From Bacteroidota bacterium (GTDB lineage: Bacteria; Bacteroidota; Bacteroidia; Chitinophagales; Chitinophagaceae): a stretch of DNA of 61,328 nucleotides. This document shows, piece after piece, positions 1-9,647 of this stretch. The notes beneath the pieces are model-generated. The model searched no databases, had not been told where the DNA came from, and saw only the letters and a program-made list of their open reading frames with translations. The translations under genes were made by a program, and so were the position numbers. The DNA is taken from assembly GCA_018268085.1 (NCBI GenBank), contig JAFDXE010000027.1:1-61328 (forward strand), read 5' to 3'. Each line of letters begins with the position of its first letter. The stretch's first letter is position 1.

Positions 1-55
1 TTTTAGTTTTTAGTTTTTAGTTTTTAGTTTTTAGTTTTTAGTTTTTAGTTTTTAG
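1..55. repeat. 7-bp microsatellite (TTTTTAG)n
   Basis: Seven complete tandem copies of TTTTTAG follow a 6-nt partial copy at the window edge, so the array probably continues to the left. It is intergenic, upstream of the first gene. Such heptamer runs vary in length by replication slippage. Confidence 0.95.
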
Positions 56-180
56 ATGATTGCAGAAAAAGAAAATTTGTTGTCCGGGGAGTGTTAACCC
101 GAAGATGCAAATGTTAAAATAACGGATCAGCATCGTGGGTGCTGCACAATGCTTATATTTGCATCACTGTTTCAAAAATT

Positions 181-528
181 ATGAAGCGAAATTTATTGAT
201 AAAAAGGTTTTTTGCCGGCTTCCTGCTCCTGCTTTTTGTATTGAGCAATATGCCACGACAAACCCTGCACAATATTTTTGCGGATCATACGGATGACTGC
301 AGGAAAAATACAACCCCGGGCGACCTCGCTACTTCACAACTTACAATTGCGGGCACACATTGCCAGGTTGATCATCTTGTAGTAGAAAATCCATTTGTAG
401 ATAACAGCATCCAGGTTGTATTTGATCGCGTTGTATTTTTTGCAAACAATGGTTTTAATCCTTCTCAAAGATTTTACTCCTGTACTAAAGAACTGGTTAG
501 CCTGCGTGGCCCCCCTTCCCTGGCCTAG
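181..528 (+). CDS. small exported His/Cys protein upstream of TonB receptor
   Basis: A 115-residue protein of unknown function. The start at 181 puts a basic residue cluster and a hydrophobic stretch (about residues 10-22) at the N-terminus, as in an export signal or anchor; an in-frame ATG at 139 would add a less typical extension. The rest is rich in potential metal ligands: His30, His36, Cys40, the His60-Cys61 pair, His65 and Cys101. It lies 73 bp upstream of a TonB-dependent receptor on the same strand, so co-transcription is likely. Small His/Cys exported proteins beside TonB receptors occur elsewhere in Bacteroidota. A role in metal handling is inference. Confidence 0.7.
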   Translation: MKRNLLIKRFFAGFLLLLFVLSNMPRQTLHNIFADHTDDCRKNTTPGDLATSQLTIAGTHCQVDHLVVENPFVDNSIQVVFDRVVFFANNGFNPSQRFYSCTKELVSLRGPPSLA

Positions 529-601
529 TTAATTTATTTCGCATTGCAGGCTCATGCCTGTTTATCTCCATTTATTAAGGGCAGTTCTTTAAATCATTAA
601 A

Positions 602-3007
602 ATGAAAAAACATTTATTACTGGTAGTAATCCTGTATTTGATTACCTGTTACAATAGTTTCGGTTCCGCTTCAACTGAAATAAAAGGAAGCATCAGCGGC
701 GTTATCACCGATGAAAAAACCGGCAAACCGATCCAGGGAGCCAGCATTTATATTGCCGACATTAAAACCGGCAGCAGTTCTGATGCAAACGGGAAATTCA
801 TCATTACAAACCTGAGTGAAGGTGTTCATCTTATCGAGGTATCTCATGTTGGTTATACCACGATAGCCGCAACGGTTGATATTTCCGGTGATGTTACAAG
901 AGATTTTAAACTTACGGAAGCAATTATAGAAAACAGCACTGTTATTATTACCGGTGTTACAAAAGCTGCGCAGCTTAAAAAAGTTCCTTTCCAGGTAGCA
1001 GTGATAAAAAAAGATGAGTTGCTTCAAAATGCCGGTACAAACCTTATTGATAATATCTCCCGCAAACCGGGTATAGCTTCGGTGGCAACCGGGCCTGCTA
1101 TTTCAAAACCAGTGATACGTGGCCTGGGTTACAACCGGGTATTAACCATTAATGATGGGATTCGACAGGAAGGACAGCAATGGGGCGATGAACACGGAAT
1201 AGAAATAGATGAAGCCAGTGTAAATAAAATTGAAGTACTAAAAGGTCCCGCTTCGCTGGTGTATGGCAGCGATGCAATGGCTGGCGTGATCAACATCATT
1301 ACAAATGTGCCGGTGCAGAACAATACGATTAAAATAAATGCCGGTAGTAATTACCAAAGCAATAACAGGTTAACGAGTATAAATGGAAATGTAGCAGGAA
1401 ACATTAACGGTTTCAACTGGAATATGTATGGTACTGTAAAAGAAGCTGCAGACTACCGTAACCGTTATGATGGCTATGTTTTCAATTCAAAATTCAATGA
1501 ACACAATGCCGGCGGATACCTTGGTTACAATGGTGGCTGGGGATACAGTCATTTGCTTATCAGCAATTTTAATTTAAAAACAGGTTTAACAGAAGGTGAA
1601 AGAGATGACGAAGGGTATTTTGTAAAAGACATTGCAGGCGGCTCACAGGTACGGGCAACCGAAGATGATTTCAAAAGTACCAAACCCGAAATACCTTATC
1701 AGCACATCCGGCATTTTAAAATAGGAACCGATAACAATTTCAGGATAGGGAAAAATAACCTGGGTATAAATGTGGCCTGGCAAAGAAACCAGCGGCAGGA
1801 ATTTGGAAACCCCGACGATATCCGTGAAGCGGCTTTATATTTTGACCTTAAAACGATAACCTACACAGCGCAATTTCACCTGAAAGAAAAAAATGGATGG
1901 AAAAATTCGATAGGAATAAACGGCATGAATCAGCAAAATAACAACAGGGGTATCGAACAATTGATTCCTGACTATTCATTACAGGATCTCGGCGGATTTA
2001 TTTTTTCACAGAAAGAAATTAAAAAACTTACGTTGAGTGGCGGAATCCGGTTCGACAACAGAAATGTAAGCGTTCAACATTTGCTGGATGCAGGTACTAT
2101 TAAAGGCGATGCATTTTCAAAATCTTTTTCCAATGTATCCGGAAGTATCGGCGGTACGTACGCTATTTCAAATACAATAAATCTTAAACTCAATATTGCC
2201 CGTGCATTCAGAGCGCCGGGAATATCGGAACTGGCATCAAATGGTGCACACGAAGGAACCATAAGATATGAATACGGAGATCAGCAACTCCGCAGCGAAA
2301 CCAGTACACAAACCGACTTTGCCATTGAATACGGCAACAAACATTTTTCCCTGAATGCAGCAGCCTACTATAATTACTTCAACAATTTTATTTTTTACAG
2401 GAAGCTATTGAATAACAATGGAACAGATTCATTGGTAGCTGTAGACGGCCAGCAGCTCACTGCATTTAAATTTGACCAGGAGAAAGCACATCTTGCAGGC
2501 GTAGAAGTATCGCTGGATATTCATCCGCATCCTTTAGACTGGCTGCATTTTCAAAATTCATTCTCCTATGTTGCAGGACGATTGCAAACGGCCATTGAAG
2601 GCACAAAAAATCTTCCCTTCATTCCTGCTCCAAAACTCCTGACGGAATTGAAAGCTGATTTCAAAAAAGTGGGAAAGAACTTTTCCAATTGCTATATAAA
2701 GTTTGAGGTTGAAAATAATTTCAGGCAGAACAAAGTATTTACTGCATTCAACACAGAAACAGCAACAGCAGCTTATAGTTTGATGAATGCCGGTATCGGT
2801 ACCACTGTAATCAATAAACGGGGTGTTGAATTGTTTTCTCTGAACCTGTCGGTTAATAATATTGCCGATATCGCTTACCAGAATCATTTGAGCAGGTTGA
2901 AATACGCTGCTGAAAATCTGGCTACCGGGAGAACCGGCGTGTACAACATGGGAAGGAATGTGAGCCTCCGGTTAAACGTTCCATTGAGTTTTAGCATTCA
3001 ACAATAA
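602..3007 (+). CDS. TonB-dependent outer-membrane receptor
   Basis: An 801-residue outer-membrane receptor that would take up a scarce ligand using TonB-ExbBD energy. A signal peptide covers about residues 1-24. A CarboxypepD_reg-like domain follows (about 30-110, with GKPIQGASIYI and DANGKFIITNL). The plug domain (about 115-230) contains VIRGLGYNRVLTINDG, then GQQWGDEHGIEID and the typical LKGPASLVYGSDAMAGVINI. The remainder is beta-barrel with alternating aromatic residues. The substrate cannot be read from sequence. The QQW..EHG segment together with the His/Cys protein upstream makes a metal or metal complex a reasonable guess. Length and domain order are normal for the family. Confidence 0.93.
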   Translation: MKKHLLLVVILYLITCYNSFGSASTEIKGSISGVITDEKTGKPIQGASIYIADIKTGSSSDANGKFIITNLSEGVHLIEVSHVGYTTIAATVDISGDVTRDFKLTEAIIENSTVIITGVTKAAQLKKVPFQVAVIKKDELLQNAGTNLIDNISRKPGIASVATGPAISKPVIRGLGYNRVLTINDGIRQEGQQWGDEHGIEIDEASVNKIEVLKGPASLVYGSDAMAGVINIITNVPVQNNTIKINAGSNYQSNNRLTSINGNVAGNINGFNWNMYGTVKEAADYRNRYDGYVFNSKFNEHNAGGYLGYNGGWGYSHLLISNFNLKTGLTEGERDDEGYFVKDIAGGSQVRATEDDFKSTKPEIPYQHIRHFKIGTDNNFRIGKNNLGINVAWQRNQRQEFGNPDDIREAALYFDLKTITYTAQFHLKEKNGWKNSIGINGMNQQNNNRGIEQLIPDYSLQDLGGFIFSQKEIKKLTLSGGIRFDNRNVSVQHLLDAGTIKGDAFSKSFSNVSGSIGGTYAISNTINLKLNIARAFRAPGISELASNGAHEGTIRYEYGDQQLRSETSTQTDFAIEYGNKHFSLNAAAYYNYFNNFIFYRKLLNNNGTDSLVAVDGQQLTAFKFDQEKAHLAGVEVSLDIHPHPLDWLHFQNSFSYVAGRLQTAIEGTKNLPFIPAPKLLTELKADFKKVGKNFSNCYIKFEVENNFRQNKVFTAFNTETATAAYSLMNAGIGTTVINKRGVELFSLNLSVNNIADIAYQNHLSRLKYAAENLATGRTGVYNMGRNVSLRLNVPLSFSIQQ

Positions 3008-3055
3008 AATGAAGCACTTCATTCAATAATTATTTCCAGCGAATTGCGCATACCT

Positions 3056-3166
3056 TTAATCGAACATCTTTTTCTCTTTAATATTTTTTTCCGCCGGCTT
3101 TTTATTGCAGGTCATGCAGGCATTAAAATGTTTGCCATCATTTCTACAATAATAATTACCGGTAAA
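3056..3166 (-). pseudogene. possible remnant of a small zinc-ribbon protein
   Basis: Read on the minus strand, this gap holds a 36-codon open stretch between two stops with protein-like composition: YYCRNDGKHFNACMTCNKK, then a Lys-rich tail ending in MFD. The Cys and CxxC spacing resembles a zinc ribbon. There is no ATG before the Cys residues and an in-frame TAA lies just upstream, so it is either a decayed 3' end of a gene, a gene with an unusual start, or chance. Confidence 0.25.
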
Positions 3167-3178
3167 TTAAAGGATTGC

Positions 3179-4042
3179 TCAATTATTTTTTGGTGATGGC
3201 TTTAACGGGGATTGATGAAGATCTGCATATATGCTCAGTAAAATTTTATAATCATCTTCGATCCATTCTCCTGTTGATGCTCCCCTGTAGTGACTTTTCT
3301 CCAGGTAGGTTGAATAATTCGTCCATGCCTTAGCGGCATCTGTTTCATTATAAAAAGAATTTTTCCAAACAGCCGGGATGATCGTAAACGGTAAAATGCC
3401 AATACCGCCGCTGTATATTTTTGCAGGTCCTTGTGAAAATTCAAAAGACACAACAGATTGTTTTCTTTCTTTGGCTGCTCTTAATACAAGCGCCAGGTGT
3501 TTAAAATATCCGGCGAGCCTGTTGTTCAATGCTGCGTCTGTTTCACTGGTATCTGGCTTCATACGCCAGGTGTTGTTTGCCGTATAAAATGGATCGTCTT
3601 TATATTGTTTCAGCGATTCACTTTCTTTATTAAAAATAAACTTCCTGTTTTCCTGCTTGTCGGAAATCATGAGGGTTTCGCGACTGTTATTACCTGCATG
3701 CATACTAGCAATGGCCGTATGTTTAGGCAAACCTGCGGGCATGAGTTCAAGCAAGCTGTCTTTTGAACTGAACTTCCACAATCCCATTTCAAAACTGCCA
3801 CTACCCATTAGCGTTGTATAGGATCCGTCTTCAAAAAAGTTGATTAGTATGCCATCCTGCACGGCTTTGTTCATCATTGCTTCATTTGCAAATGCATCGG
3901 CTGTTGGCTGCTGATACAGGGTTTCAATATGCTGAATTCTCCAGGTGCCGGAAATGCCGGTAGATCGGTCTGCCTTATTCAGCCTGCACCCCGTGGTTAC
4001 CATCAGTGTTATGGCTAAAAGGAAATTTGCTCTCATTTTCAA
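3179..4042 (-). CDS. putative lipoprotein, lipocalin-like N-terminus
   Basis: A 287-residue predicted lipoprotein of unknown function. The N-terminus is a type II signal peptide with lipobox VTTGC (Cys19). The mature protein opens with SGTWRIQHIETL, which resembles the first strand of lipocalin-like domains in Bacteroidota, and continues with LINFFEDGSYTTL and GLWKFSSKDSLLEL, also typical of those small barrels. The C-terminal 140 residues match nothing I recognise. The gene is 133 bp downstream of the coiled-coil gene on the same strand, but a strong terminator lies between them, so it should have its own promoter. Confidence 0.75.
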   Translation of the reverse strand: MKMRANFLLAITLMVTTGCRLNKADRSTGISGTWRIQHIETLYQQPTADAFANEAMMNKAVQDGILINFFEDGSYTTLMGSGSFEMGLWKFSSKDSLLELMPAGLPKHTAIASMHAGNNSRETLMISDKQENRKFIFNKESESLKQYKDDPFYTANNTWRMKPDTSETDAALNNRLAGYFKHLALVLRAAKERKQSVVSFEFSQGPAKIYSGGIGILPFTIIPAVWKNSFYNETDAAKAWTNYSTYLEKSHYRGASTGEWIEDDYKILLSIYADLHQSPLKPSPKNN

Positions 4043-4116
4043 AGACTATTTTGAATCATTTTTTTTACACAGCGCCGATAAATATATTTCATTTTCCCGG
4101 GGAATTGCATGGTATA

Positions 4117-4148
4117 GAAAATTAAAAAGTCCTGCCGCAGCAGGACTT
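4117..4148 (-). terminator. intrinsic terminator of the coiled-coil gene
   Basis: A perfect 9-bp stem (AAGTCCTGC / GCAGGACTT, 4127-4148) with loop CGCA is followed on the minus strand by TTTTTAATTTTC. It lies 27 bp past the stop codon at 4175. Confidence 0.88.
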
Positions 4149-4174
4149 AAACCGAACAACCTATCACTAAAAGA

Positions 4175-4984
4175 TCATTGTTTTTCTTTTTCGATATTTA
4201 TTTTAAAATGATCTTCTTTAAAATACTTACGGTACTTACCGGTAATATCAGAAGATTTCTTTTCTCCGTTAATGAAGAGATCATTGTTCAAATATTCTAT
4301 TGTGAATCCGTCTTTCTTTTTAATGAGGCCGTCTGCTTCCATTTCATCGAACATGGTTTGTAACTCTTTTATAGATGACTTTGCTTTTTCCACTTCCGCT
4401 TTCGCGTCATTTATGATGTTGTGAAAATCTATTTTCTTCAGTTCATCCCTGCTTTTCATCATCTCCTTGCGGGCCTGCTCCATTTCCTTTTTGATTTCCG
4501 TAACGTTAATTTTTTTCATCTCTTCCTTTGCCTGCTCCATTTCTTTTTGCGCTTCTTTCATGGCTTTTTCAATTTCGGTTTTATGATTGCTCCATTCTTC
4601 TTCATTTACTGCAGATAATGCTTCCGCGGTAATTTTCCGGAAATCTGTTTGCGCTAAACTACGTTCCACTTCTTTCAGCATTTTTTCCATATCAATGGCC
4701 TGGAGACTCAATTCGGCGGATTGCAAGGCCTTGTCGAGGTCAATTTTTTTGATATCCTCACTCACTTCCAGTAAACTTTTATCGAGTACATCCGACAGGT
4801 TTTCAAATTCCTTCATCGTCATTCCCCGGTCTTTTTTGTCCGGAACAGTATCTTTCTGCATTGGTTTGCCCTGCAGTAAATTAATGTTCGGACTATCCTG
4901 GAAGGAAAAGCTGATGCCTGCGATTAAGAGGCAAACCGTTGCCAGTACAACGGCTTGTTTGTTTTTTTGATTCATTTTTTTCAT
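4175..4984 (-). CDS. exported or anchored coiled-coil protein
   Basis: A 269-residue protein with one hydrophobic N-terminal segment (about residues 10-27, AVVLATVCLLIAGISFSF), which could be a signal anchor or an uncleaved signal. From about residue 55 to 215 it is nearly all charged heptads: repeated MEQAKEEMKKI and MEQARKEMMKS-like segments predict a long alpha-helical coiled coil. A short globular tail (KKDGFTIEYLNNDLFINGEKKSSD) follows. It probably sits in the periplasm, anchored to the inner membrane. The function is unknown. ATG codons at residues 1 and 4 are both possible starts. Confidence 0.8.
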   Translation of the reverse strand: MKKMNQKNKQAVVLATVCLLIAGISFSFQDSPNINLLQGKPMQKDTVPDKKDRGMTMKEFENLSDVLDKSLLEVSEDIKKIDLDKALQSAELSLQAIDMEKMLKEVERSLAQTDFRKITAEALSAVNEEEWSNHKTEIEKAMKEAQKEMEQAKEEMKKINVTEIKKEMEQARKEMMKSRDELKKIDFHNIINDAKAEVEKAKSSIKELQTMFDEMEADGLIKKKDGFTIEYLNNDLFINGEKKSSDITGKYRKYFKEDHFKINIEKEKQ

Positions 4985-5205
4985 GGCTGATTTTTTAATG
5001 ATTGAAAATTGTTAAGTGCTATACTAAATCGCCCACAACCTACGATACTTTTCGTTGATTAAGTATCCTTCCTCAATTTTTTACATGAGCGGTGCTATCA
5101 AAGGGAAATCGGCACCTGTTGTTAAAATCATTTACAGAGCCCGGAGATAGACATGCGAATGGACAGTACATCAAACCCCATTAACTTGCGTTCCAAATAA
5201 AATTT

Positions 5206-5730
5206 ATGGATAAAGGCCAAATCAGTATTCGCAGGATTGGTACAAATGAAGTTGATGCATTGCAGGCAATCAGCATTGCTACTTTCAAACATGCATTTGA
5301 AGCAGATAATACGGAGGAAAATATGCGAATGTATATTGAATCCGCATTTAGTAAAGCGTCGTTACTCGGAGAATTAAATAACCCCGAATCGTTTTTTTAT
5401 TTTGTGTATCTGGCCGAACAGGTGATTGGGTATATGAAGCTGAATATTGGTGCTGCCCAAACTGATCTGCAGGGGGAAAACGGACTCGAAATTTGTCGCA
5501 TTTATGTTGATCATCGTTTCCAGGGTTTGAGGCTGGGGCAACAGCTTATTGATCTTGCTTTTCATACCGCTAAAGAAATGAAAGTAGCTTTTGTGTGGTT
5601 GGGTGTATGGGAGAAAAATGCAGGTGCGATACGGTTTTATGAAAGAAACGGATTTGAGACAATTTCAAAACATGATTTCTGGTTAGGAACCGACCGTCAA
5701 ACGGATCATATTATGCGTTGTTTGTTGTAA
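5206..5730 (+). CDS. GNAT family N-acetyltransferase
   Basis: A 174-residue single-domain acetyltransferase of the GNAT fold. The acetyl-CoA-binding motif A is visible as VDHRFQGLRLGQQLIDLAF (pattern RxxGxG/A with GLRLG). Motif B follows as VWLGVWEKNAGAIRFYERNGFE, characteristic of spermidine- and peptide-acetylating GNATs. The opening ISIRRIGTNEVDALQAIS is the usual first strand and helix. The acceptor cannot be predicted. It is transcribed alone, divergent from the coiled-coil gene. Confidence 0.93.
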   Translation: MDKGQISIRRIGTNEVDALQAISIATFKHAFEADNTEENMRMYIESAFSKASLLGELNNPESFFYFVYLAEQVIGYMKLNIGAAQTDLQGENGLEICRIYVDHRFQGLRLGQQLIDLAFHTAKEMKVAFVWLGVWEKNAGAIRFYERNGFETISKHDFWLGTDRQTDHIMRCLL

Positions 5731-5860
5731 TCTTACCACTGATAAAGATAAAATTTAAATGTGTTTTTTATTCCACAAACGGGTAAAATCGGTTTTCATA
5801 TTTTTGGGATTATACATTATATTTACGCCTTCAATTAATCAAATTCAAAACTAAAATTGC

Positions 5861-8800
5861 ATGAAAAAAGCTCTACTATTAACATGTGCTTTTGCTTTGT
5901 TCGTTGCTTTCGGTTTTTCACAAACGGGGAAATATTGGTCTCCGAACACCGAAAGCCGTGAAAGCATCGTAAAACACAAAGCGGTTTCAAGGCTTGCTTT
6001 CCCGACTGAATTCAAATTATTCAATTTGAATATCACACCGTTAAAGCAGCAATTAATGAACGTGGCAGATAACCGCGTTAGTCACACTACCGTAATTTCT
6101 TTACCTAATGCCGATGGCCAGATTGAAGATTTTGAAGTGGTAGAAGCTTCAAATTTCGACCCTGCATTACAGGCTCGTTACCCGGAGATCAGGGCGTTTT
6201 CCGGAAGAGGTATTACCGACAGGACTGCTACTGTAAAAATCAGCATTTGTCCTGCTGGTATTCAAACAATGGTATTCAGAGTAAACGGGCAGCCAACTGA
6301 ATTTATGGAGCCTTATTCTGAAAATCTTTCAGTTTATGCTGTGTATAAATCTCAGAGAAAACCAGGCCAGTTACCCTGGTCATGTTCTGTTGCAGATAAC
6401 GAAATGTTCAATGGAATAAATGGTAAAGTTGCCAATTCAAATTTCACCAACAGTTCCGCGGGTGAATTGAAAACAATGCGTTTGGCTCAATCTGTAACAT
6501 CTGAATACTCAGCTTATTTTGGTGCAACTTCTGTTGCCCAGATTGCTTTGGTATATGGTGGCATCAATGCAACATTAACCCGTTGCAATGGCGTTTACGA
6601 AAAAGATCTTGCTATTCACCTTAACCTGATTGCAAATAATGATGCAATTATCTATTTTAATGCAGCAACTGATCCTTATTCTCCTGCAGGTACAGGAGCC
6701 GGTGGTGCATGGAATGGTGAATTGCAAAATACGCTTACCAGTGTAATCGGCGAAGCTAACTACGACATTGGTCACCTGTTTGGTGCCAGTGGTGGTGGTG
6801 GTAATGCAGGTTGTATTGGTTGTGTTTGTGTAAATGGTCAGAAAGGAAGTGGTTTTACTTCTCCTGCCGACAATATTCCAGCAGGCGATAATTTCGATAT
6901 TGATTATGTTGCTCACGAAGTTGGACACCAGATGGGTGCTAATCACACATTCTCTTTCAGCAGTGAAGGAACAGGTGTAAACAAAGAAGTAGGTTCAGGT
7001 TTAACCATTATGGGTTATGCCGGCATTACTAACTATGACGTAGCACCACACTCCATTGAAATTTTCCACGAAGCATCTATTGCCCAGATCCAAACCAACA
7101 TGGCCGGTAAAACCTGCCCTGTAACAACAAATATTACGGCAAATAATGCAACACCTACTATTGCCAATCCAACCAACTATACCATTCCAAAATCTACTCC
7201 TTTCGCATTAACGGGTTCTGCAACTGATGCAAATGCAGCAGATGTACTTACTTATTGCTGGGAACAGGATGATAACGTAGGTTCAGGCGGTACGGGAGCA
7301 GGAAGTAATGCAACCCCTACTAAAACAACGGGTCCGGTTTGGACTTCATGGTTGCCTACAACTTCACCAACAAGGTATTGCCCTAAATTAACTACCATTC
7401 TTGCAGGTAACTTCACCACTGCACAGGTAGGTGGTGATGCTGGTATGAACTCAGAAGCATTGAGTTCAGTAGCAAGAACATTGCATTTCAGGTGTACTGT
7501 CAGGGATAATTCCCCTTATAGTTCAACTGCGCCAGTGAAAGTTGGTCAAACAGCCGTAACCCCACAAATGACAGTAACTGTTGATGGAACAACTGGTCCG
7601 TTCAAAGTAACACAACCAAACGTAACCGGTATTTCATGGCAGGCTGGTACTACGCAAAACATCACATGGGATGTTGCGGGAACAACCGGCGGATCTGTAA
7701 ACTGCGCTAACGTAAAAATTTCATTGTCTACCGATGGTGGATTTACATGGCCAATCGTATTGGTTGCAAATACTGCTAATGACGGAACAGAAGCTGTTAC
7801 TATTCCAAACAACGTAACAACAACTGCAAGAGTGGTAATTGAATCAATTGGAAATATCTTCTTTGATATCTCTGACAATAATTTCACGATCACTGCTCCT
7901 GCAACAGGATTTTCATTCAACAGTGTAGCTCCTACACTTGTTCCATGTGGCGGCGCTGCTACAGCAAATGCTACTTTAGGAACAACTGCATCTGGTGGTT
8001 TCAATACACCGATCAACCTTACAGCATCAGGTAACCCTGCCGGTACAACTGTTAGCTTCAGCAGCAACCCGCTAACTCCGGGCAACAGCACAACGGTAAC
8101 TTTAACCGGCGTGAATACACTTGCTCCGGGAACTTATGATATCACTGTTCAGGGAACTGCAGGTGCTGCAATCCAAAACAGCACGGTATCATTTACAGTA
8201 CAACCAGGTACTCCTCCTGCTATCACAACACAACCAGCCGCAGCGCCTTCAGTGTGTGCAGGCGACGTTGTAAACCTGACTGTAGCTACTTCTGCAAGTG
8301 GTGCTACTTACCAATGGCAGGTGAATACCGGTAGCGGATTTACTAATATCGCTGGTGCAACCAATGCTACTTATTCATTTACACCAGCTCAGAGTGATAA
8401 TAATAACCAATACCATGTGATCATTAGCACTTTATGTTCTTCAGTAACAAGTAATAATTCTACTTTAACTGTAAACACTGCTGCTAACATTACTCAACAG
8501 CCTCAAAGCGCAAGCCATTGTGTTGGGGAAACTGCTGTATTCAGTGTTACTACTGCTACTTCTACTGGTGTAACTTATCAGTGGCAGGTAAATGACGGTA
8601 GTGGATTTACTGATATCGCAGGTGCAACCAGTGCAACCTATACAACATCTGCACTCACAGCAGGAATGAACGGTAATCAATATCATGTGGTGATCACGGC
8701 TGCAGGTTCTGCCTGCGCTGCGCCAGGAACTTCAAATGATGTTACCCTTACCGTTAAGCCTCTACCATCATTAACAGCAACAGCAACAGATGCTAATGTT

Positions 8801-9553
8801 TGTTCCGGTGGTAGTACTACACTGGATGTAAGTTCTGATCTTACAGGAACAACTTACAGTTGGACAGCTTCTTCTGCATTTGGTACATTAACCGGCGCAA
8901 ATACTGCAACTCCATCCGTAACACAAACGGTAGATCCTGCTGCACCAACAGCGCCACTTACCATTACATACACAGTAACCGGTACAGCAGATGGATGTAG
9001 CAGTACAGAAACTACAACTGTAACTTCAAATCCACTTCCATCAGTTACATTAACGGCTGATCCTTCAAATACAACGATCACAGTTCCATCTACTATTGTA
9101 ACCTTAACGGCGAATGTTACACCATCAGGTTCAAACTATACCTATAACTGGACACAAAATGGTGTTGCTATTGCTAATAACAGTTCAACATTACAGGTAG
9201 ACCTGGCACATGTAGGTGAATATGACGTTACTGTTTCTGTAAATGGAAATTGTGCAAGCACTTCAGGTAAGATCAACATTGTTGATTCTGTAGCTGATAA
9301 ATTCTACATCTATCCTAATCCAAACGACGGACAGTTTGTAATTCAACTCAGGAATCCAAACCTGGTTGGAAATGTAACTGTATTCGATAGTAAAGGAGCA
9401 AGGGTATATGCACAGATCAATTCTGTAGTAAGAGTTCCTTACCAGGTAATTTCTGTAGACATGAAAAATGTTTCTTCAGGTGTTTACATTCTCGCTATTT
9501 ATGATAAAGGCGGTGAAAGATTAGCAACTGAAAGAATTATAGTAAGAAGATAA
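5861..9553 (+). CDS. T9SS-secreted reprolysin-like zinc metalloprotease
   Basis: A 1230-residue secreted protease. A signal peptide (1-20) leaves Gln21 as first mature residue. A propeptide-like region precedes a metzincin catalytic domain whose zinc site HEVGHQMGANHTF lies near residue 350; the Met-turn is probably TIMGYAGI about 30 residues later. A PKD/fibronectin-like region follows, then two similar Ig-like domains containing YQWQVNTGSGFTNIAGAT and YQWQVNDGSGFTDIAGAT, then further beta-sandwich repeats. The last 80 residues form a T9SS type A sorting domain (IYPNPNDGQFVIQL, SSGVYILAIYD, basic end). It should be exported by Sec, then by T9SS, and released or attached at the cell surface. 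Confidence 0.93.
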   Translation: MKKALLLTCAFALFVAFGFSQTGKYWSPNTESRESIVKHKAVSRLAFPTEFKLFNLNITPLKQQLMNVADNRVSHTTVISLPNADGQIEDFEVVEASNFDPALQARYPEIRAFSGRGITDRTATVKISICPAGIQTMVFRVNGQPTEFMEPYSENLSVYAVYKSQRKPGQLPWSCSVADNEMFNGINGKVANSNFTNSSAGELKTMRLAQSVTSEYSAYFGATSVAQIALVYGGINATLTRCNGVYEKDLAIHLNLIANNDAIIYFNAATDPYSPAGTGAGGAWNGELQNTLTSVIGEANYDIGHLFGASGGGGNAGCIGCVCVNGQKGSGFTSPADNIPAGDNFDIDYVAHEVGHQMGANHTFSFSSEGTGVNKEVGSGLTIMGYAGITNYDVAPHSIEIFHEASIAQIQTNMAGKTCPVTTNITANNATPTIANPTNYTIPKSTPFALTGSATDANAADVLTYCWEQDDNVGSGGTGAGSNATPTKTTGPVWTSWLPTTSPTRYCPKLTTILAGNFTTAQVGGDAGMNSEALSSVARTLHFRCTVRDNSPYSSTAPVKVGQTAVTPQMTVTVDGTTGPFKVTQPNVTGISWQAGTTQNITWDVAGTTGGSVNCANVKISLSTDGGFTWPIVLVANTANDGTEAVTIPNNVTTTARVVIESIGNIFFDISDNNFTITAPATGFSFNSVAPTLVPCGGAATANATLGTTASGGFNTPINLTASGNPAGTTVSFSSNPLTPGNSTTVTLTGVNTLAPGTYDITVQGTAGAAIQNSTVSFTVQPGTPPAITTQPAAAPSVCAGDVVNLTVATSASGATYQWQVNTGSGFTNIAGATNATYSFTPAQSDNNNQYHVIISTLCSSVTSNNSTLTVNTAANITQQPQSASHCVGETAVFSVTTATSTGVTYQWQVNDGSGFTDIAGATSATYTTSALTAGMNGNQYHVVITAAGSACAAPGTSNDVTLTVKPLPSLTATATDANVCSGGSTTLDVSSDLTGTTYSWTASSAFGTLTGANTATPSVTQTVDPAAPTAPLTITYTVTGTADGCSSTETTTVTSNPLPSVTLTADPSNTTITVPSTIVTLTANVTPSGSNYTYNWTQNGVAIANNSSTLQVDLAHVGEYDVTVSVNGNCASTSGKINIVDSVADKFYIYPNPNDGQFVIQLRNPNLVGNVTVFDSKGARVYAQINSVVRVPYQVISVDMKNVSSGVYILAIYDKGGERLATERIIVRR

Positions 9554-9574
9554 TTCCTGCTATCATAGCTTTAA

Positions 9575-9605
9575 TAAAAACTCCCGTTCTTTGCGGGAGT
9601 TTTTA
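9575..9605 (+). terminator. intrinsic terminator after the protease gene
   Basis: AAAAACTCCCG / CGGGAGTTTTT form a stem around TTCTTTG, followed by TTTATTTT. The A-rich left arm would also give a U-tract in the other direction. Confidence 0.9.
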
Positions 9606-9647
9606 TTTTAAGTAAACGCTCCTATTCATTAAAACTTAATTTCTACA

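Noticed and set aside
7546..8091. Open frame of 181 codons on the minus strand inside the reprolysin-like gene
   Set aside because: It is antisense to beta-sandwich coding sequence with strong Thr/Ala codon bias, has no recognisable domain, and the sense frame has clear domains.
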